64,000 nucleotides of DNA from positions 293,275 through 357,274 of the forward strand of contig JAPDNP010000005.1 in the NCBI GenBank assembly GCA_025989215.1, written 5' to 3'. How positions within the stretch are numbered: position 1 is the stretch's first letter; every line of letters starts with the position of its first letter. A program made the translations under genes and the position numbers. This DNA is from Neisseriaceae bacterium JH1-16. Its GTDB lineage: Bacteria > Pseudomonadota > Gammaproteobacteria > Burkholderiales > Chromobacteriaceae. The notes below the pieces were generated by a model, which was given only the letters and a program-made list of their open reading frames with translations, ran no database searches and was not told the DNA's origin. This document shows positions 53,594 to 61,533 of this stretch, one piece after another.

Positions 53594-54871
53594 ATGCTGG
53601 ATCACGCCCTGCGGGGGCCCTTGGCAGGCGAAGCGCACGCCCGTCCCTTCCTTCGTCTGGAGGGCCCGGCCCGGCTGTCCCACCTTGCCGTCTACGCCGA
53701 GGAGGCGGGCGGCGACGTGCATCAACGCCTGATCGCCGAGCTATGCGCCACGCTCGGCACCACACCGCCGTCCCCGTCGGCCAGCCACTTCCGGTTTCAG
53801 CACGACGGCTTCTACCTGAAATGGGAGCGCCATACCGAGTTCTCCACCTTCACCTTCGTGCTGGAAGGCACGCACGGCGAGCCGTTTTCCGACCCGGCGA
53901 TCAGCCGGGTGCCCGCGTCGTGGCTCGCCAGGCTGGAGGGCAAGCGGCTGGTGGCGCTGCACGCCGAGGTGCTCTGCGGCGATATGGCGACCAGGACCCA
54001 TGGCTCGCTCAAGCCGTGGTTTACCGGGCCGGTGCTGGTCGGCAGCCGAGTGCTGGGCGGCGGCGAGGTATGGTGCGACTGGCATATCAACCCGGACGGC
54101 TTCTCGCGCTTCCTGGTGTTGGACCTGGACTTCCGCGAGGCGCAGGTGGGGCGCTTGCTGCAGCGCCTGGCCGAGATCGAGACCTACCGGATGATGGCGC
54201 TCTTGGCGCTGCCGATCGCCCGCACGATGACCGGCGCGCTCGGCAAGCTCGAGGCCGAACTGTCGGACATCATGGAGCGCATGGACGCCAACGCCGACGG
54301 CCGCGACGATGCGGCGCTGCTGCAGTCGCTGACCCACCTGGCCGTGCGGGTGCAGGCGCTGGGCGTCCACAGCAACCGCTTCAGCGCGTCGCGCGCCTAC
54401 GACCGCCTGCTGTCGGCGCGCATCGCCGAGCTGCGCGAAGAGCGCATCGAAGGCGTGCCGACCATCGGCGAATTCATGGAACGGCGGCAATCGCCGGCGA
54501 TGGACACCTGCCGGACCGTCCAGGCGCGGCAGGAACAGCTGGCCACCCTGGTGGCGCGGGCGGTCGATCTGCTGCGCACCCGGGTCAATCTGACGCAGGA
54601 GCGCCAAACCCACGCCCTGCTGCAAGGGATGAACCGCACGGCGCAGACCCAGCTGCACATGCAGCACGCGGTGGAGGGCCTGTCGGTGGCCGCGATTTCC
54701 TACTACGTGCTAAGCCTGCTGGGAGTGGGGCTGAAGGCGCTTAAGGGCGGCGGGTTCGCCATCGAGCCCGAGGTGGCGGAAGGCCTGCTGATCGCCCCGG
54801 TGGCGCTGTGCGTGTTCTTCGGGGTACGCCGGCTGAGAAAGAAATTCACGCTGGCGGGCCAGCATTCCTAG
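53594..54871 (+). CDS. DUF3422 family protein
   Basis: 425 residues of the DUF3422 family. Features are GEAHARPFLRLEGPARLSHLAVY near the N-terminus, FRFQHDGFYLKWERHTEFSTFTF, VGRLLQRLAEIETYRMMALLALPIAR and two C-terminal hydrophobic segments (VAAISYYVLSLLGVGLKAL and LLIAPVALCVFFGVRRLR), which suggest membrane anchoring. Widespread in proteobacteria; no function known to me. It starts at ATG 53594 after CAGGAATCGAACC. Divergent from the GGDEF-EAL gene with about 330 bases between. That gap shows no other gene. Confidence 0.9.
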   Translation: MLDHALRGPLAGEAHARPFLRLEGPARLSHLAVYAEEAGGDVHQRLIAELCATLGTTPPSPSASHFRFQHDGFYLKWERHTEFSTFTFVLEGTHGEPFSDPAISRVPASWLARLEGKRLVALHAEVLCGDMATRTHGSLKPWFTGPVLVGSRVLGGGEVWCDWHINPDGFSRFLVLDLDFREAQVGRLLQRLAEIETYRMMALLALPIARTMTGALGKLEAELSDIMERMDANADGRDDAALLQSLTHLAVRVQALGVHSNRFSASRAYDRLLSARIAELREERIEGVPTIGEFMERRQSPAMDTCRTVQARQEQLATLVARAVDLLRTRVNLTQERQTHALLQGMNRTAQTQLHMQHAVEGLSVAAISYYVLSLLGVGLKALKGGGFAIEPEVAEGLLIAPVALCVFFGVRRLRKKFTLAGQHS

Positions 54872-54955
54872 CATCCTTCCTGGCCTCTGTAGAGTCCAGC
54901 GCATCGATCTACCGCCCGCCGGAACCGGCAGTCTGCGTCGATCAGGGCTAAGCAC

Positions 54956-54985
54956 AAGGCCAACCTGCTTTCGGTTGGCCTTTTG
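54956..54985 (+). terminator. terminator of the DUF3422 gene
   Basis: Stem AAGGCCAACC/GGTTGGCCTT with a seven-base loop and TTTTG after it. The arms contain the GGTTGGCC part of the recurrent 9-mer without its GAA. Confidence 0.8.
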
Positions 54986-55161
54986 TGCATGTGCCGCATT
55001 AACGAATGACTACGTAAGGCAGCGTTTAGTCGTAAGTAACGTCATGGTAATGGCGACAAGGATTGTTTGCCCCTTGTCTCAGCAGCCCGCTCGCATGAGC
55101 GAATCGCGCCAGCGTTTACCCCCTGCAACGTTGGCCGAAGGCCGGGCTGGCAACCGAGGCC

Positions 55162-55335
55162 ATGTCCCACCTCTCCTTGCCGGATCAACCGGCCAGCCGC
55201 CCGCTCGACGCCCCGCGCATCGAACGGCAGATCGCGCTGGTGTCGCGCCAGGGCCCGGCGCGCAGCCCGCAGGTGGCGGAGTGTGTCGAATGGCTGCGGC
55301 AGCAGATGGGCGAAGCGTTCGGCCAAGCTGGCTGA
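55162..55335 (+). CDS. small ORF, possible truncated gene tail
   Basis: A 57-residue ORF with strongly GC-ending codons, so it is probably coding or recently so. The end (ARSPQVAECVEWLRQQMGEAF) looks like the last helix of LysR regulators (SPxVxxFxxWL), which suggests the surviving 3' end of a deleted lysR gene. No good ribosome site. Three TTGGCCGAA-type words surround it (55130, 55319, 55345). The flanks 54990-55160 and 55336-55540 hold nothing else recognisable. Confidence 0.4.
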   Translation: MSHLSLPDQPASRPLDAPRIERQIALVSRQGPARSPQVAECVEWLRQQMGEAFGQAG

Positions 55336-55541
55336 CCTGCCGACGTTGGCCGAATGCGGAGGCGGGCTGCCTATCGGCGCTAAGTGCTTGTCCTGATTGA
55401 ATGAATTGGCTTGCTGACTATGTTGCCTGGCCAGGCGCCCGCCATGCCTCGCGACACTGCCCGCGCGCAGCGCGAGGCGCCCTATTGCTATCTACCGTCG
55501 ACAACCACGTCGATGCGGCCGGCGGCCCGCAAAAATGGATT

Positions 55542-55569
55542 TGGTGCTTAGCGCGAACATCGCTATAAT
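55542..55569 (+). promoter_or_regulatory. tRNA promoter
   Basis: TTGGTG (55542-55547) and TATAAT (55564-55569) with a 16-bp spacer, 19 bases before tRNA-Asn; a strong sigma-70 promoter. Confidence 0.7.
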
Positions 55570-55588
55570 CCGCCCTCTTGTTTGCTGT

Positions 55589-55664
55589 TCCTCGATAGCT
55601 CAGTCGGTAGAGCGCCGGACTGTTAATCCGTAGGTCCCTGGTTCGAGCCCAGGTCGGGGAGCCA
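55589..55664 (+). tRNA. tRNA-Asn (GTT)
   Basis: 76 nt with an encoded CCA. The acceptor stem TCCTCGA/TCGGGGA pairs (one G-T). D-arm GCTCAGTCGGTAGAGC and T-arm CTGGTTCGAGCCCAG are canonical. The anticodon loop CTGTTAA gives anticodon GTT. First of a pair with tRNA-Thr 73 bases on. Confidence 0.96.
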
Positions 55665-55737
55665 CCCAAACAACACCCAGCAGGAAGCACAGCCACCCAG
55701 GCTGATCCCACGCTTCCTCGCAGCAAAGCCCTTATGG

Positions 55738-55812
<75 letters not shown>

Positions 55813-56002
55813 CGCCTTAAATTGATTCCATTGACTGACCGTAACCCGCCGCAGACCGCGTCCGGGGCACATCGCATGCGCGTCTGACCAAACCGCAGGC
55901 AGCAAACACGCGTTGGCGTAACCCCGTGCTCGGCCTATAGGGGCGCATCTCCGGGCGACTGCTGGCCGCCGCTGCTCGGGCTCTTCTCTATGGGGCTGCC
56001 GC

Positions 56003-56119
56003 AATGTGCAGCGCTTCCTGGCCGATACCGCCATCCGCAAGCCGGAGTTCGATGCGGCATTGCTGGAGCGGTATCTGACCCGCTTGTTGGCCGAACCGTA
56101 TCGGCCTGTGGGTTTGTAG
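56003..56119 (+). pseudogene. gene remnant, possibly biotin carboxylase 3' end
   Basis: A 38-codon stretch without a start, ending at TAG 56117-56119: NVQRFLADTAIRKPEFDAALL then ERYLTRLLAEP. The pattern NxxFLxxxxxxPxF...RxLxxL resembles the end of the biotin-carboxylase domain in acyl-CoA carboxylases. Codons are normal for this genome, and the frame loses sense upstream of about 55985. It looks like debris of a deleted gene next to the tRNAs. The identification is tentative. A TTGGCCGAA lies within it. Confidence 0.35.
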
Positions 56120-56216
56120 CGGGCACCGCTGCTAACTCGGCGCCAACAACAAGCCCCGCCAGCGGCGGGGCTACAGGGGCGGCATGCCCGGCTTTGGCCG
56201 GGCCGGTGTGCGACCC

Positions 56217-56867
56217 TTATGCGGCCTGCGCCAGCAGATAGTCGATCAGCGTGTTCACCCCCTGGGTCAGGTTGCGGATCGAGCCGTCGAAATCCCACTC
56301 CTCCTCTTCCAGCTTCACCTCGTTGGAAATCGACCGCACCTCGAAGAAGGTCTGCCCGGCCTCAAGGCAGGCATGGAAAAATGCCGCGCCTTCCATGTTT
56401 TCCATATCTACCCCGGCGGTCGCCACAAATGGCGCCATCGCTGCGTTCAGTGAAATGCTATGCGCCAAGGGCAGCGGCGGGTTGGCCGGCAGGTGCGGGC
56501 AGTGGCGCACCGCATTCACCTCGAAATCCATGTCCAGATCCAGCTCGGCCAGGTGGCGGAAGCCCTGCGGCGTGAAAAAGCCCAGGTCCGCCTCGCGCTC
56601 GCTCGCCACCAGCACGGTGTCGCCGATCTTATAGGACGAACCTGGATACACCCCGGCAATGCCGGCCAGGATCAGCACATCCGGCCGGCGCTCGATAATC
56701 AGCCGGGTGGTGGCGCTGGAGGAGGCTGTCAGCCCCACCCCGCAAAATGCCACCTCGGCGGCGGGGTGGTCGAAAAACTGCGCTTCGGTCTTGGTGGGGA
56801 ACAGGACGATGATTTTCACGGATAGACGGTTCGGGTTAGGAAAAATGGATTGATAGTGCTTCAGCAT
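56217..56867 (-). CDS. nucleoside phosphorylase-type hydrolase (MqnB/MTA-nucleosidase-like)
   Basis: 216 residues of the nucleoside phosphorylase superfamily. KIIVLFPTKTEAQFF begins the domain, FCGVGLTASSSATTRLI is the phosphate/ribose loop, LILAGIAGVYPGSSYKIGDTVLV is the central motif and VDMENMEGAAFFHACLEAG is the nucleoside-binding ENMEGAA. The late EVRSISNEV follows. It is closest in pattern to futalosine hydrolase (MqnB, menaquinone synthesis) and MTA/SAH nucleosidase; I cannot choose. A GTG at 56819 is an alternative start. No menaquinone genes are nearby. Confidence 0.8.
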   Translation of the reverse strand: MLKHYQSIFPNPNRLSVKIIVLFPTKTEAQFFDHPAAEVAFCGVGLTASSSATTRLIIERRPDVLILAGIAGVYPGSSYKIGDTVLVASEREADLGFFTPQGFRHLAELDLDMDFEVNAVRHCPHLPANPPLPLAHSISLNAAMAPFVATAGVDMENMEGAAFFHACLEAGQTFFEVRSISNEVKLEEEEWDFDGSIRNLTQGVNTLIDYLLAQAA

Positions 56868-57027
56868 AATGCGTATTGCAACCAGGCGGCAAAAGGGGCC
56901 GGTGGGGAGGGATACCAGTTGGTCGAATAGCCAGCCGTTCGGCCTACCTTACAGGAGGCTAGCGGCAAACAGGCCCACGACACGGCCAAGGTTGGCCGAA
57001 AGCCGGGTAACAGAAAAGGAGGAAGGT

Positions 57028-57096
57028 ATGTTGCTGTATGGCCCGGCTACAACAGAATGCACTGCTCAACCGAAAGCGGTTGGCCTTTTCTATTAA
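57028..57096 (+). CDS. 22-residue ORF with ideal ribosome site
   Basis: ATG 57028 is preceded by AAAGGAGGAAGGT, an almost perfect ribosome-binding sequence. It encodes MLLYGPATTECTAQPKAVGL then FY and stops at 57094. The codons run through the terminator hairpin at 57067-57089. It could be a real micro-protein, or a leader whose translation affects the hairpin. Not recognised. Confidence 0.35.
   Translation: MLLYGPATTECTAQPKAVGLFY
57067..57089 (+). terminator. terminator overlapping the 22-residue ORF
   Basis: Stem CAACCG/CGGTTG with an AAAG tetraloop followed by GCCTTTTC. Confidence 0.6.
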
Positions 57097-57121
57097 CGGA
57101 ACAACCTCCGCCTTCTAGTGC

Positions 57122-57143
57122 TATAGGATCACACAATACTTGC
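57122..57143 (+). repeat. direct repeat, left copy
   Basis: TATAGGATCACACAATACTTGC; the right copy at 57229-57251 differs at two bases and one insertion. See findings. Confidence 0.6.
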
Positions 57144-57228
57144 GAACGACCCTCTTTAGAAATCAAGGGGTTGTGCAATTTTTTTGTAAACTCCACCGTA
57201 GGAATTCGCAGAAAAGATGAGAAAATCC

Positions 57229-57251
57229 TATCGGATTCACACAATAGTTGC
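57229..57251 (+). repeat. direct repeat, right copy
   Basis: TATCGGATTCACACAATAG then TTGC, 107 bp from the left copy, ending 20 bases before the HTH gene's stop. Could be a recombinase, ParB or regulator binding site. Confidence 0.6.
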
Positions 57252-57271
57252 TCCAAGGTTCTGTCCTTCTG

Positions 57272-57703
57272 TCAGCCTCCCCTCTCGGCCTGAACCCCTT
57301 CCAGCTGCGCCTGCTGACCTCGGTACTCTGGGTCCGGTCTAGTCGGGTCGTCAGCGCCTGCTTTTCCAAACAACTCAAGAACCTCGCACATGAGTCGGAC
57401 GATGTCTGGGATCTTGGCGATAGCGACCGCCTGGGGCCTATCCGCCATATGCAAAATGCATTGCATCACTTCGTCCGAATTCCGAATCAAGGCCACCAGG
57501 TAGTCCCCCGATGGTCCTCGTTCCCCTGTTATCCAGTTTTTGACTGTTCGCTCGCTGGCTCCCGTCCATCGCATCACAGTCTTGGTTGCGCGATGGGATC
57601 GTCCCAGCTCCTTTTGCAAAGCCGCTGAAATTTGATTGGCATAATCGACTTCGGAGCCTTCTGTCGGCCCATTCGGCAAAACCTTGCCCGTTTTCGGCAA
57701 CAT
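57272..57703 (-). CDS. helix-turn-helix protein of the recombinase module
   Basis: 143 residues from ATG 57703, which has GGGAGGA upstream; the frame continues to ATG 57787 (171 residues) without a good site. A DNA-binding helix-turn-helix is clear in ATKTVMRWTGASERTVKNWI (recognition helix SERTVKNW). The N-terminus is polar and the C-terminus charged, glutamine-rich and probably disordered. Small proteins of this type occur next to ParB-associated large recombinases in other proteobacteria. It is divergent from the recombinase gene by 116 bases, so it is a candidate repressor of the module. Confidence 0.75.
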   Translation of the reverse strand: MLPKTGKVLPNGPTEGSEVDYANQISAALQKELGRSHRATKTVMRWTGASERTVKNWITGERGPSGDYLVALIRNSDEVMQCILHMADRPQAVAIAKIPDIVRLMCEVLELFGKAGADDPTRPDPEYRGQQAQLEGVQAERGG

Positions 57704-57819
57704 CTTTCCGATTCCTCCCGCTAGATTGAGAAATGGAACCACCACGCCGGCAATCACCTCACCGATGCCTGGCGCCTGGCCCACCATCCGTTAACCGGCC
57801 AGTAAAGCAGGAGCTCGTC

Positions 57820-59391
57820 ATGAACCACTTGTCGAGCAGTCGCATAGGAAGTACGCCATACCCCTACCCTGTCAGGGCAGCGGCATACGTCCGCATGTCG
57901 ACCGAGCATCAGCAGTACTCCACAGAAAACCAGGCTGCCGCCCTGTTCCTGTACGCACAGCAACGAAACATAGAGATTGTCCGCACTTACGCCGACGAGG
58001 GGAAAAGTGGCTTGCGCCTGGATGGCCGTGATGCGCTGAAGAACCTGCTGGAAGACGTCGAGACAGGGGCAGCAGACTACTCCACCATCCTGGTCTACGA
58101 CGTGAGCCGCTGGGGACGCTTTCAAGATCCCGATGAAAGTGCCAGTTATGAAATCCGCTGTAAGCACGCCGGTGTGTCCGTCCAGTACTGCGCGGAACAG
58201 TTCGTCAACGACGGCAGCCCGGTGTCGAGCATCATCAAGAGCGTCAAACGCACCATGGCGGGTGAGTACAGCCGTGAGCTGTCCGTGAAGGTGTTTGCCG
58301 GCCAGGCACGGTTGATCGAGCGGGGCTATCGACAAGGGGGAACGACCGGTTACGGATTGCGCCGGCAGTTGGTCGATCACACCGGGGCACCCAAAGCTCT
58401 GCTGACACGGGGAGAACACAAGAGTATTCAGACGGACCGGATCATCTTGATCCCTGGCCCGGAGGAAGAAGTGGCCATCATTGGGGACATTTACCGAGCC
58501 TTCGTGGAGGAAGGGCGAAGCGAACAAGAAATCGCCGGCATGCTGAACCAGCGAGGCATAACAACAGACCTGGGGCGAGCGTGGACACGTGGCACGGTGC
58601 ACCAGGTGCTGATCAACGAAAAATACATCGGCAACAACGTCTGGAACCACGGCTCGTTCAAGCTAAAAAGCCAACGCGTGCGTAACAGCCCTGACCAGTG
58701 GGTACGGGCCGATGGGGCCTTTGAACCCATCGTCAATAAAACGCTGTTCAATGCAGCCCAGGCCATCATCCAGTCCCGTTCGTATCGCCTGTCTGACGAA
58801 GAAATGCTGGATGCGCTGCGCCAGCTGTACCTGCAGCAGGGGAGCCTATCCGGCCTGGTGATCGACGAAGCTGAAAACTGTCCCTCCAGTAGCGCCTATC
58901 TGAGTCGGTTCGGCAGCCTGCTGCGGTGCTATACCCTGATCGGTTATACCCCAGATCGGGATTTCAGCTACATCGAGATCAATCGCGGCTTACGTGAACA
59001 GTATCCTCATCTGGTCGAGGAAACGATCGAGCACATCCGGTCCTTGGGAGGCCGGGTGACGACAGATCCAGAGAACGGCCTGCTCATCATCAACGAAGAA
59101 TTCACCGTCTCGCTGGTGCTCAGCCGGTGCAGGATGACCCAAGCGGGCTCGAGCCGCTGGATCATTCGCTTCGACACTGGGTTGTTTCCCGACATTACCG
59201 TCGCCGTACGTATGTCGCCAGATGGCACCCAGACATTGGATTACTACCTGTTGCCGGCGATCGATATGACAGTGGCCAAGCTGACCTTGGCGCAGCAAAA
59301 CGAAGCCGGGCTGGAAATCTACCGGTTCGACTCGCTGGAGCCATTGTTTGTGCTGGCGCGGCGCACGTCCTTGCGGGAGATGCTGTCATGA
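57820..59391 (+). CDS. large serine recombinase
   Basis: 523 residues. The resolvase/invertase catalytic domain starts AAYVRMSTEHQQYSTENQ, with nucleophile Ser27, and includes YADEGKSGLRLDGRDALKNL and YDVSRWGRFQDPDESASYE. The recombinase domain (about 190-320) has QGGTTGYGLRRQLVD, LNQRGITTDLGRAWTRGTVHQVLINEKYIGNNVWN. A long C-terminal part follows, without the usual zinc-ribbon cysteines. Such enzymes integrate and excise elements at short att sites. Its stop overlaps the start of the ParB-like gene (ATGA), so the three genes form one translationally coupled operon. ATG 57820 is chosen because it opens the domain soon after. Confidence 0.9.
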   Translation: MNHLSSSRIGSTPYPYPVRAAAYVRMSTEHQQYSTENQAAALFLYAQQRNIEIVRTYADEGKSGLRLDGRDALKNLLEDVETGAADYSTILVYDVSRWGRFQDPDESASYEIRCKHAGVSVQYCAEQFVNDGSPVSSIIKSVKRTMAGEYSRELSVKVFAGQARLIERGYRQGGTTGYGLRRQLVDHTGAPKALLTRGEHKSIQTDRIILIPGPEEEVAIIGDIYRAFVEEGRSEQEIAGMLNQRGITTDLGRAWTRGTVHQVLINEKYIGNNVWNHGSFKLKSQRVRNSPDQWVRADGAFEPIVNKTLFNAAQAIIQSRSYRLSDEEMLDALRQLYLQQGSLSGLVIDEAENCPSSSAYLSRFGSLLRCYTLIGYTPDRDFSYIEINRGLREQYPHLVEETIEHIRSLGGRVTTDPENGLLIINEEFTVSLVLSRCRMTQAGSSRWIIRFDTGLFPDITVAVRMSPDGTQTLDYYLLPAIDMTVAKLTLAQQNEAGLEIYRFDSLEPLFVLARRTSLREMLS

Positions 59392-60305
59392 CACTCGCTC
59401 TCCCTACCCTGCACCATGTAAACGGCGAGTCAGAGATTCGCCTCATCGAACTTGACCGGATCAGGGTGCTCAACCCGCGCGTACGCAACAAGAAGATTTT
59501 TGCCCGCCTGGTGGAAAACATTGCCACCCTAGGGCTGAAACGGCCGATCACCGTTGCGGAAAGGGGCACGGCCGAGACTGGGCAGAACTACGACCTGATC
59601 TGCGGACAGGGCCGCTACGAGGCTTACCAGATGCTGGGAGAGAGGGAGATTCCCTGTGTCGTGGTAGAGGCTTCCGAGGTCGACCGCTACCTGATCAGCC
59701 TGGTGGAAAACCTGGCCCGGCGTAAGCACTCCAACCATGACTTGCTGGATGCGGTCCGGATACTGGAAGACCGGGGCTATAACAATGTACAGATCGCGCA
59801 AAAGACCGGACTGGACCCAAGCTATATCAACACGATCATCTATCTGTTGCGCCAGGGGGAGGAGCGCCTGATTGGCGCCGTCGAAAGCGGCTGGCTGTCG
59901 ATTTCCATGGCCGCTGAGATTGCGCGATCGGGTGATGACGAAATCCAAAGTGCCATGATGCAGGCCTACGAATCAGGCTTGCTCAAAGGTGACCAGCTGA
60001 TGCGGGTACGGCGACTGATTACACAACGCACCGCGTTCGGCAAAGGCTATCGACGAGGCTGGCACCGTCGCGGCGATAAAAATGTCACTCCGCAGAAGCT
60101 CCTGAAGACCTACCAGGCTGAGGTCCGTCGGCAAAAACTGATGGTCAAAAAGGCCGAGATTAACGACCAACGCCTCCTTTTTGTTACCACTGCCTTGCGA
60201 CGCTTGATGGCTGACGAGCATTTCCTGACCCTGCTCCGGGCGGAGAATATTCAAGACATGCCGCAACCACTCGCGGAACGGGTATGTGGAGGGGGGCATG
60301 CATGA
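59388..60305 (+). CDS. ParB-like protein (first of two in the recombinase operon)
   Basis: 305 residues. A ParB/sulfiredoxin-type N-terminal domain (LIELDRIRVLNPRVRNKKIFARLVENIATLGLKRPITV, then the nucleotide motif CGQGRYEAYQMLGE, about residues 65-80) is followed by the helix-turn-helix region SNHDLLDAVRILEDRGYNNVQIAQKTGLDPSYINTII. The C-terminal 90 residues are basic (GYRRGWHRRGDKN). ParB N-domains bind CTP and load onto a centromere-like site. There is no ParA here, so partition in the classical sense is unlikely. ATGA overlaps both sides tie it to the recombinase and the RepB-like gene. Confidence 0.88.
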   Translation: MTLALPTLHHVNGESEIRLIELDRIRVLNPRVRNKKIFARLVENIATLGLKRPITVAERGTAETGQNYDLICGQGRYEAYQMLGEREIPCVVVEASEVDRYLISLVENLARRKHSNHDLLDAVRILEDRGYNNVQIAQKTGLDPSYINTIIYLLRQGEERLIGAVESGWLSISMAAEIARSGDDEIQSAMMQAYESGLLKGDQLMRVRRLITQRTAFGKGYRRGWHRRGDKNVTPQKLLKTYQAEVRRQKLMVKKAEINDQRLLFVTTALRRLMADEHFLTLLRAENIQDMPQPLAERVCGGGHA

Positions 60306-61207
60306 CACAGGTGCGGATGGGTTTCGAGGCCGAAACCATCAGGGTTCCAATCCAGAGCATCTTGCCGACTCGTCTGGTCAGCCAGGACGTGCTGAAGTCG
60401 GTCAAATACCAAGCGATTCTGGCCTCTATCCGTGAACTCGGTATCGTCGAGCCGCTAGCCGTGCACCCGGAAAAGCAGATCAACGGGGATGCCCAGCACT
60501 TTATCTTGCTGGATGGCCATTTACGGCTTGAGGCTCTGAAAGAGCTGGGGGATCAGGAAGTTGTTTGCCTGGTTTCAACTGACGATGAAGGGTTCACCTA
60601 CAACCGTCAGATCAACCGGGTCAGTGCCATTCAGGAGCACAAGATGATCCTGGCGGCGATCAAGAAAGGGGTGCCGGCCGAACGCATTGCACAGGTGCTC
60701 AATGTCAACGTTGACCGTATCCATGAGCGTCAACACCTGCTGGATGGTATTGCCCCGGAAGTGGTCGAACTGCTCAAAGACCGCATGATTGGCCGGCAGG
60801 TATTTCGCGTATTACGCAAGATGAAGCCCATGCGCCAGATCGAGGCGGCCGAGATGATGCTCTCTGCCAACCGGTTCACCCAAAGCTATGTCGACATGAT
60901 CCTGGTGGCGACACGATCTGAGCAACTGATCGACAAGAAAAAGAACAAGCACACTGAAGTCACACCAGAAGATATCGCACATATGGAGCTTGAGATGGAA
61001 AAGCTCCACCACGATTACCAGTTAGTGGAGGAGACGCTGGGTGAAACCATGCTTGTGCTGGTCGTTGCGAAAGGCTACATCTCGCGGCTGATTCGCAACG
61101 AAGCCATTTCAGGTTACCTAATGCGCCATCACAAGGACTTATCAGAAGAGCTCGCGTCGGTCATGGAGGCTATTACTACAGACACCCGGAGCCAAGGGAG
61201 CGAGTGA
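60302..61207 (+). CDS. ParB/RepB-like protein (second of two)
   Basis: 301 residues. The N-terminal ParB-like domain begins IRVPIQSILPTRLVSQDVLKSVKYQAILASIRELGIVEPLAV, with the motif LLDGHLRLEALKELG. A central helix-turn-helix (VPAERIAQVLNVNVDRIHER) is followed by the RepB plasmid-partition C-terminal segment (GIAPEVVELLKDRMIGRQVFRVLRKMKPMRQIEAAEMML). It starts inside the stop of the preceding ParB gene. Two different ParB-type proteins with one recombinase suggest they form a complex at one site, perhaps directing integration or excision. Confidence 0.87.
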   Translation: MTQVRMGFEAETIRVPIQSILPTRLVSQDVLKSVKYQAILASIRELGIVEPLAVHPEKQINGDAQHFILLDGHLRLEALKELGDQEVVCLVSTDDEGFTYNRQINRVSAIQEHKMILAAIKKGVPAERIAQVLNVNVDRIHERQHLLDGIAPEVVELLKDRMIGRQVFRVLRKMKPMRQIEAAEMMLSANRFTQSYVDMILVATRSEQLIDKKKNKHTEVTPEDIAHMELEMEKLHHDYQLVEETLGETMLVLVVAKGYISRLIRNEAISGYLMRHHKDLSEELASVMEAITTDTRSQGSE

Positions 61208-61210
61208 AAC

Positions 61211-61324
61211 TCAACGACGGCGACACTCTTCCTGAATGGCCCGGTATGCACCTATGATCGGGGCAAAGTAGATACGCGGCCCCTCCTTCGCAGCGCGCAT
61301 GAACTCCCTCATAAAATCGCGCAT
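61211..61324 (-). CDS. 37-residue small protein
   Basis: ATG 61324 has GGAG eight bases upstream (AAAAGGAGTATGAAGT). It encodes MRDFMREFMRAAKEGPRIYF then APIIGAYRAIQEECRRR, a charged amphipathic helix followed by a proline-bounded hydrophobic patch. Codon and residue use look coding rather than random. Its start overlaps the 3' end of the 51-residue ORF by 16 bases, implying coupling. I recall similar short proteins in phage and plasmid neighbourhoods but cannot name a family. Convergent with the RepB-like gene. Confidence 0.5.
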   Translation of the reverse strand: MRDFMREFMRAAKEGPRIYFAPIIGAYRAIQEECRRR

Positions 61325-61464
61325 ACTTCATACTCCTTTTCTTTGCGTTGCCGGCTCCGGTGCTGGTGCAGGTACAAACGTGGGCATGCAACCAGCCCGT
61401 TCCAAGCGATATACATCACTAGCATAGGCCAGGATCGCTCAGTTGGGACAGCCTCTGCATACAT
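61309..61464 (-). CDS. 51-residue small protein with one hydrophobic segment
   Basis: ATG 61464 follows GGGAGAGACTCCAC, a good ribosome site. It encodes a 51-residue protein with a likely membrane-associated stretch (SWPMLVMYIAWNGLVA) and a very basic C-terminus (HQHRSRQRKEKEYE). It overlaps the 37-residue gene, as tightly packed phage or toxin-antitoxin-like gene pairs do. Nothing else supports a function. 61465-61533 is the spacer to the DUF4365 gene's stop. Confidence 0.42.
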   Translation of the reverse strand: MYAEAVPTERSWPMLVMYIAWNGLVACPRLYLHQHRSRQRKEKEYEVCAIL

Positions 61465-61533
61465 GTGGAGTCTCTCCCAACGTGCGGTGACTTGCCTAAC
61501 GCTCAAGGTCCGGATTGGCTGCCGGGTCAGAGA

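Larger units (their letters stand above)
56868..57271. other. boundary region between backbone and island
   Basis: 404 bases. 56937-57000 still has backbone features (a TTCGGCCTA variant, then the last TTGGCCGAA at 56992-57000). 57028-57096 holds a tiny ORF and hairpin (see entries). From about 57110 the DNA becomes AT-rich and carries a direct repeat (57122-57143, 57229-57251). The island edge probably lies between 57000 and 57120, but no att site is proven. Confidence 0.5.

Noticed and set aside
59388-61207. A resident plasmid or replicon based on the ParB/RepB-like genes
   Set aside because: No ParA, no replication initiator and no iteron set are visible, and the genes are fused to a recombinase operon inside chromosomal context.
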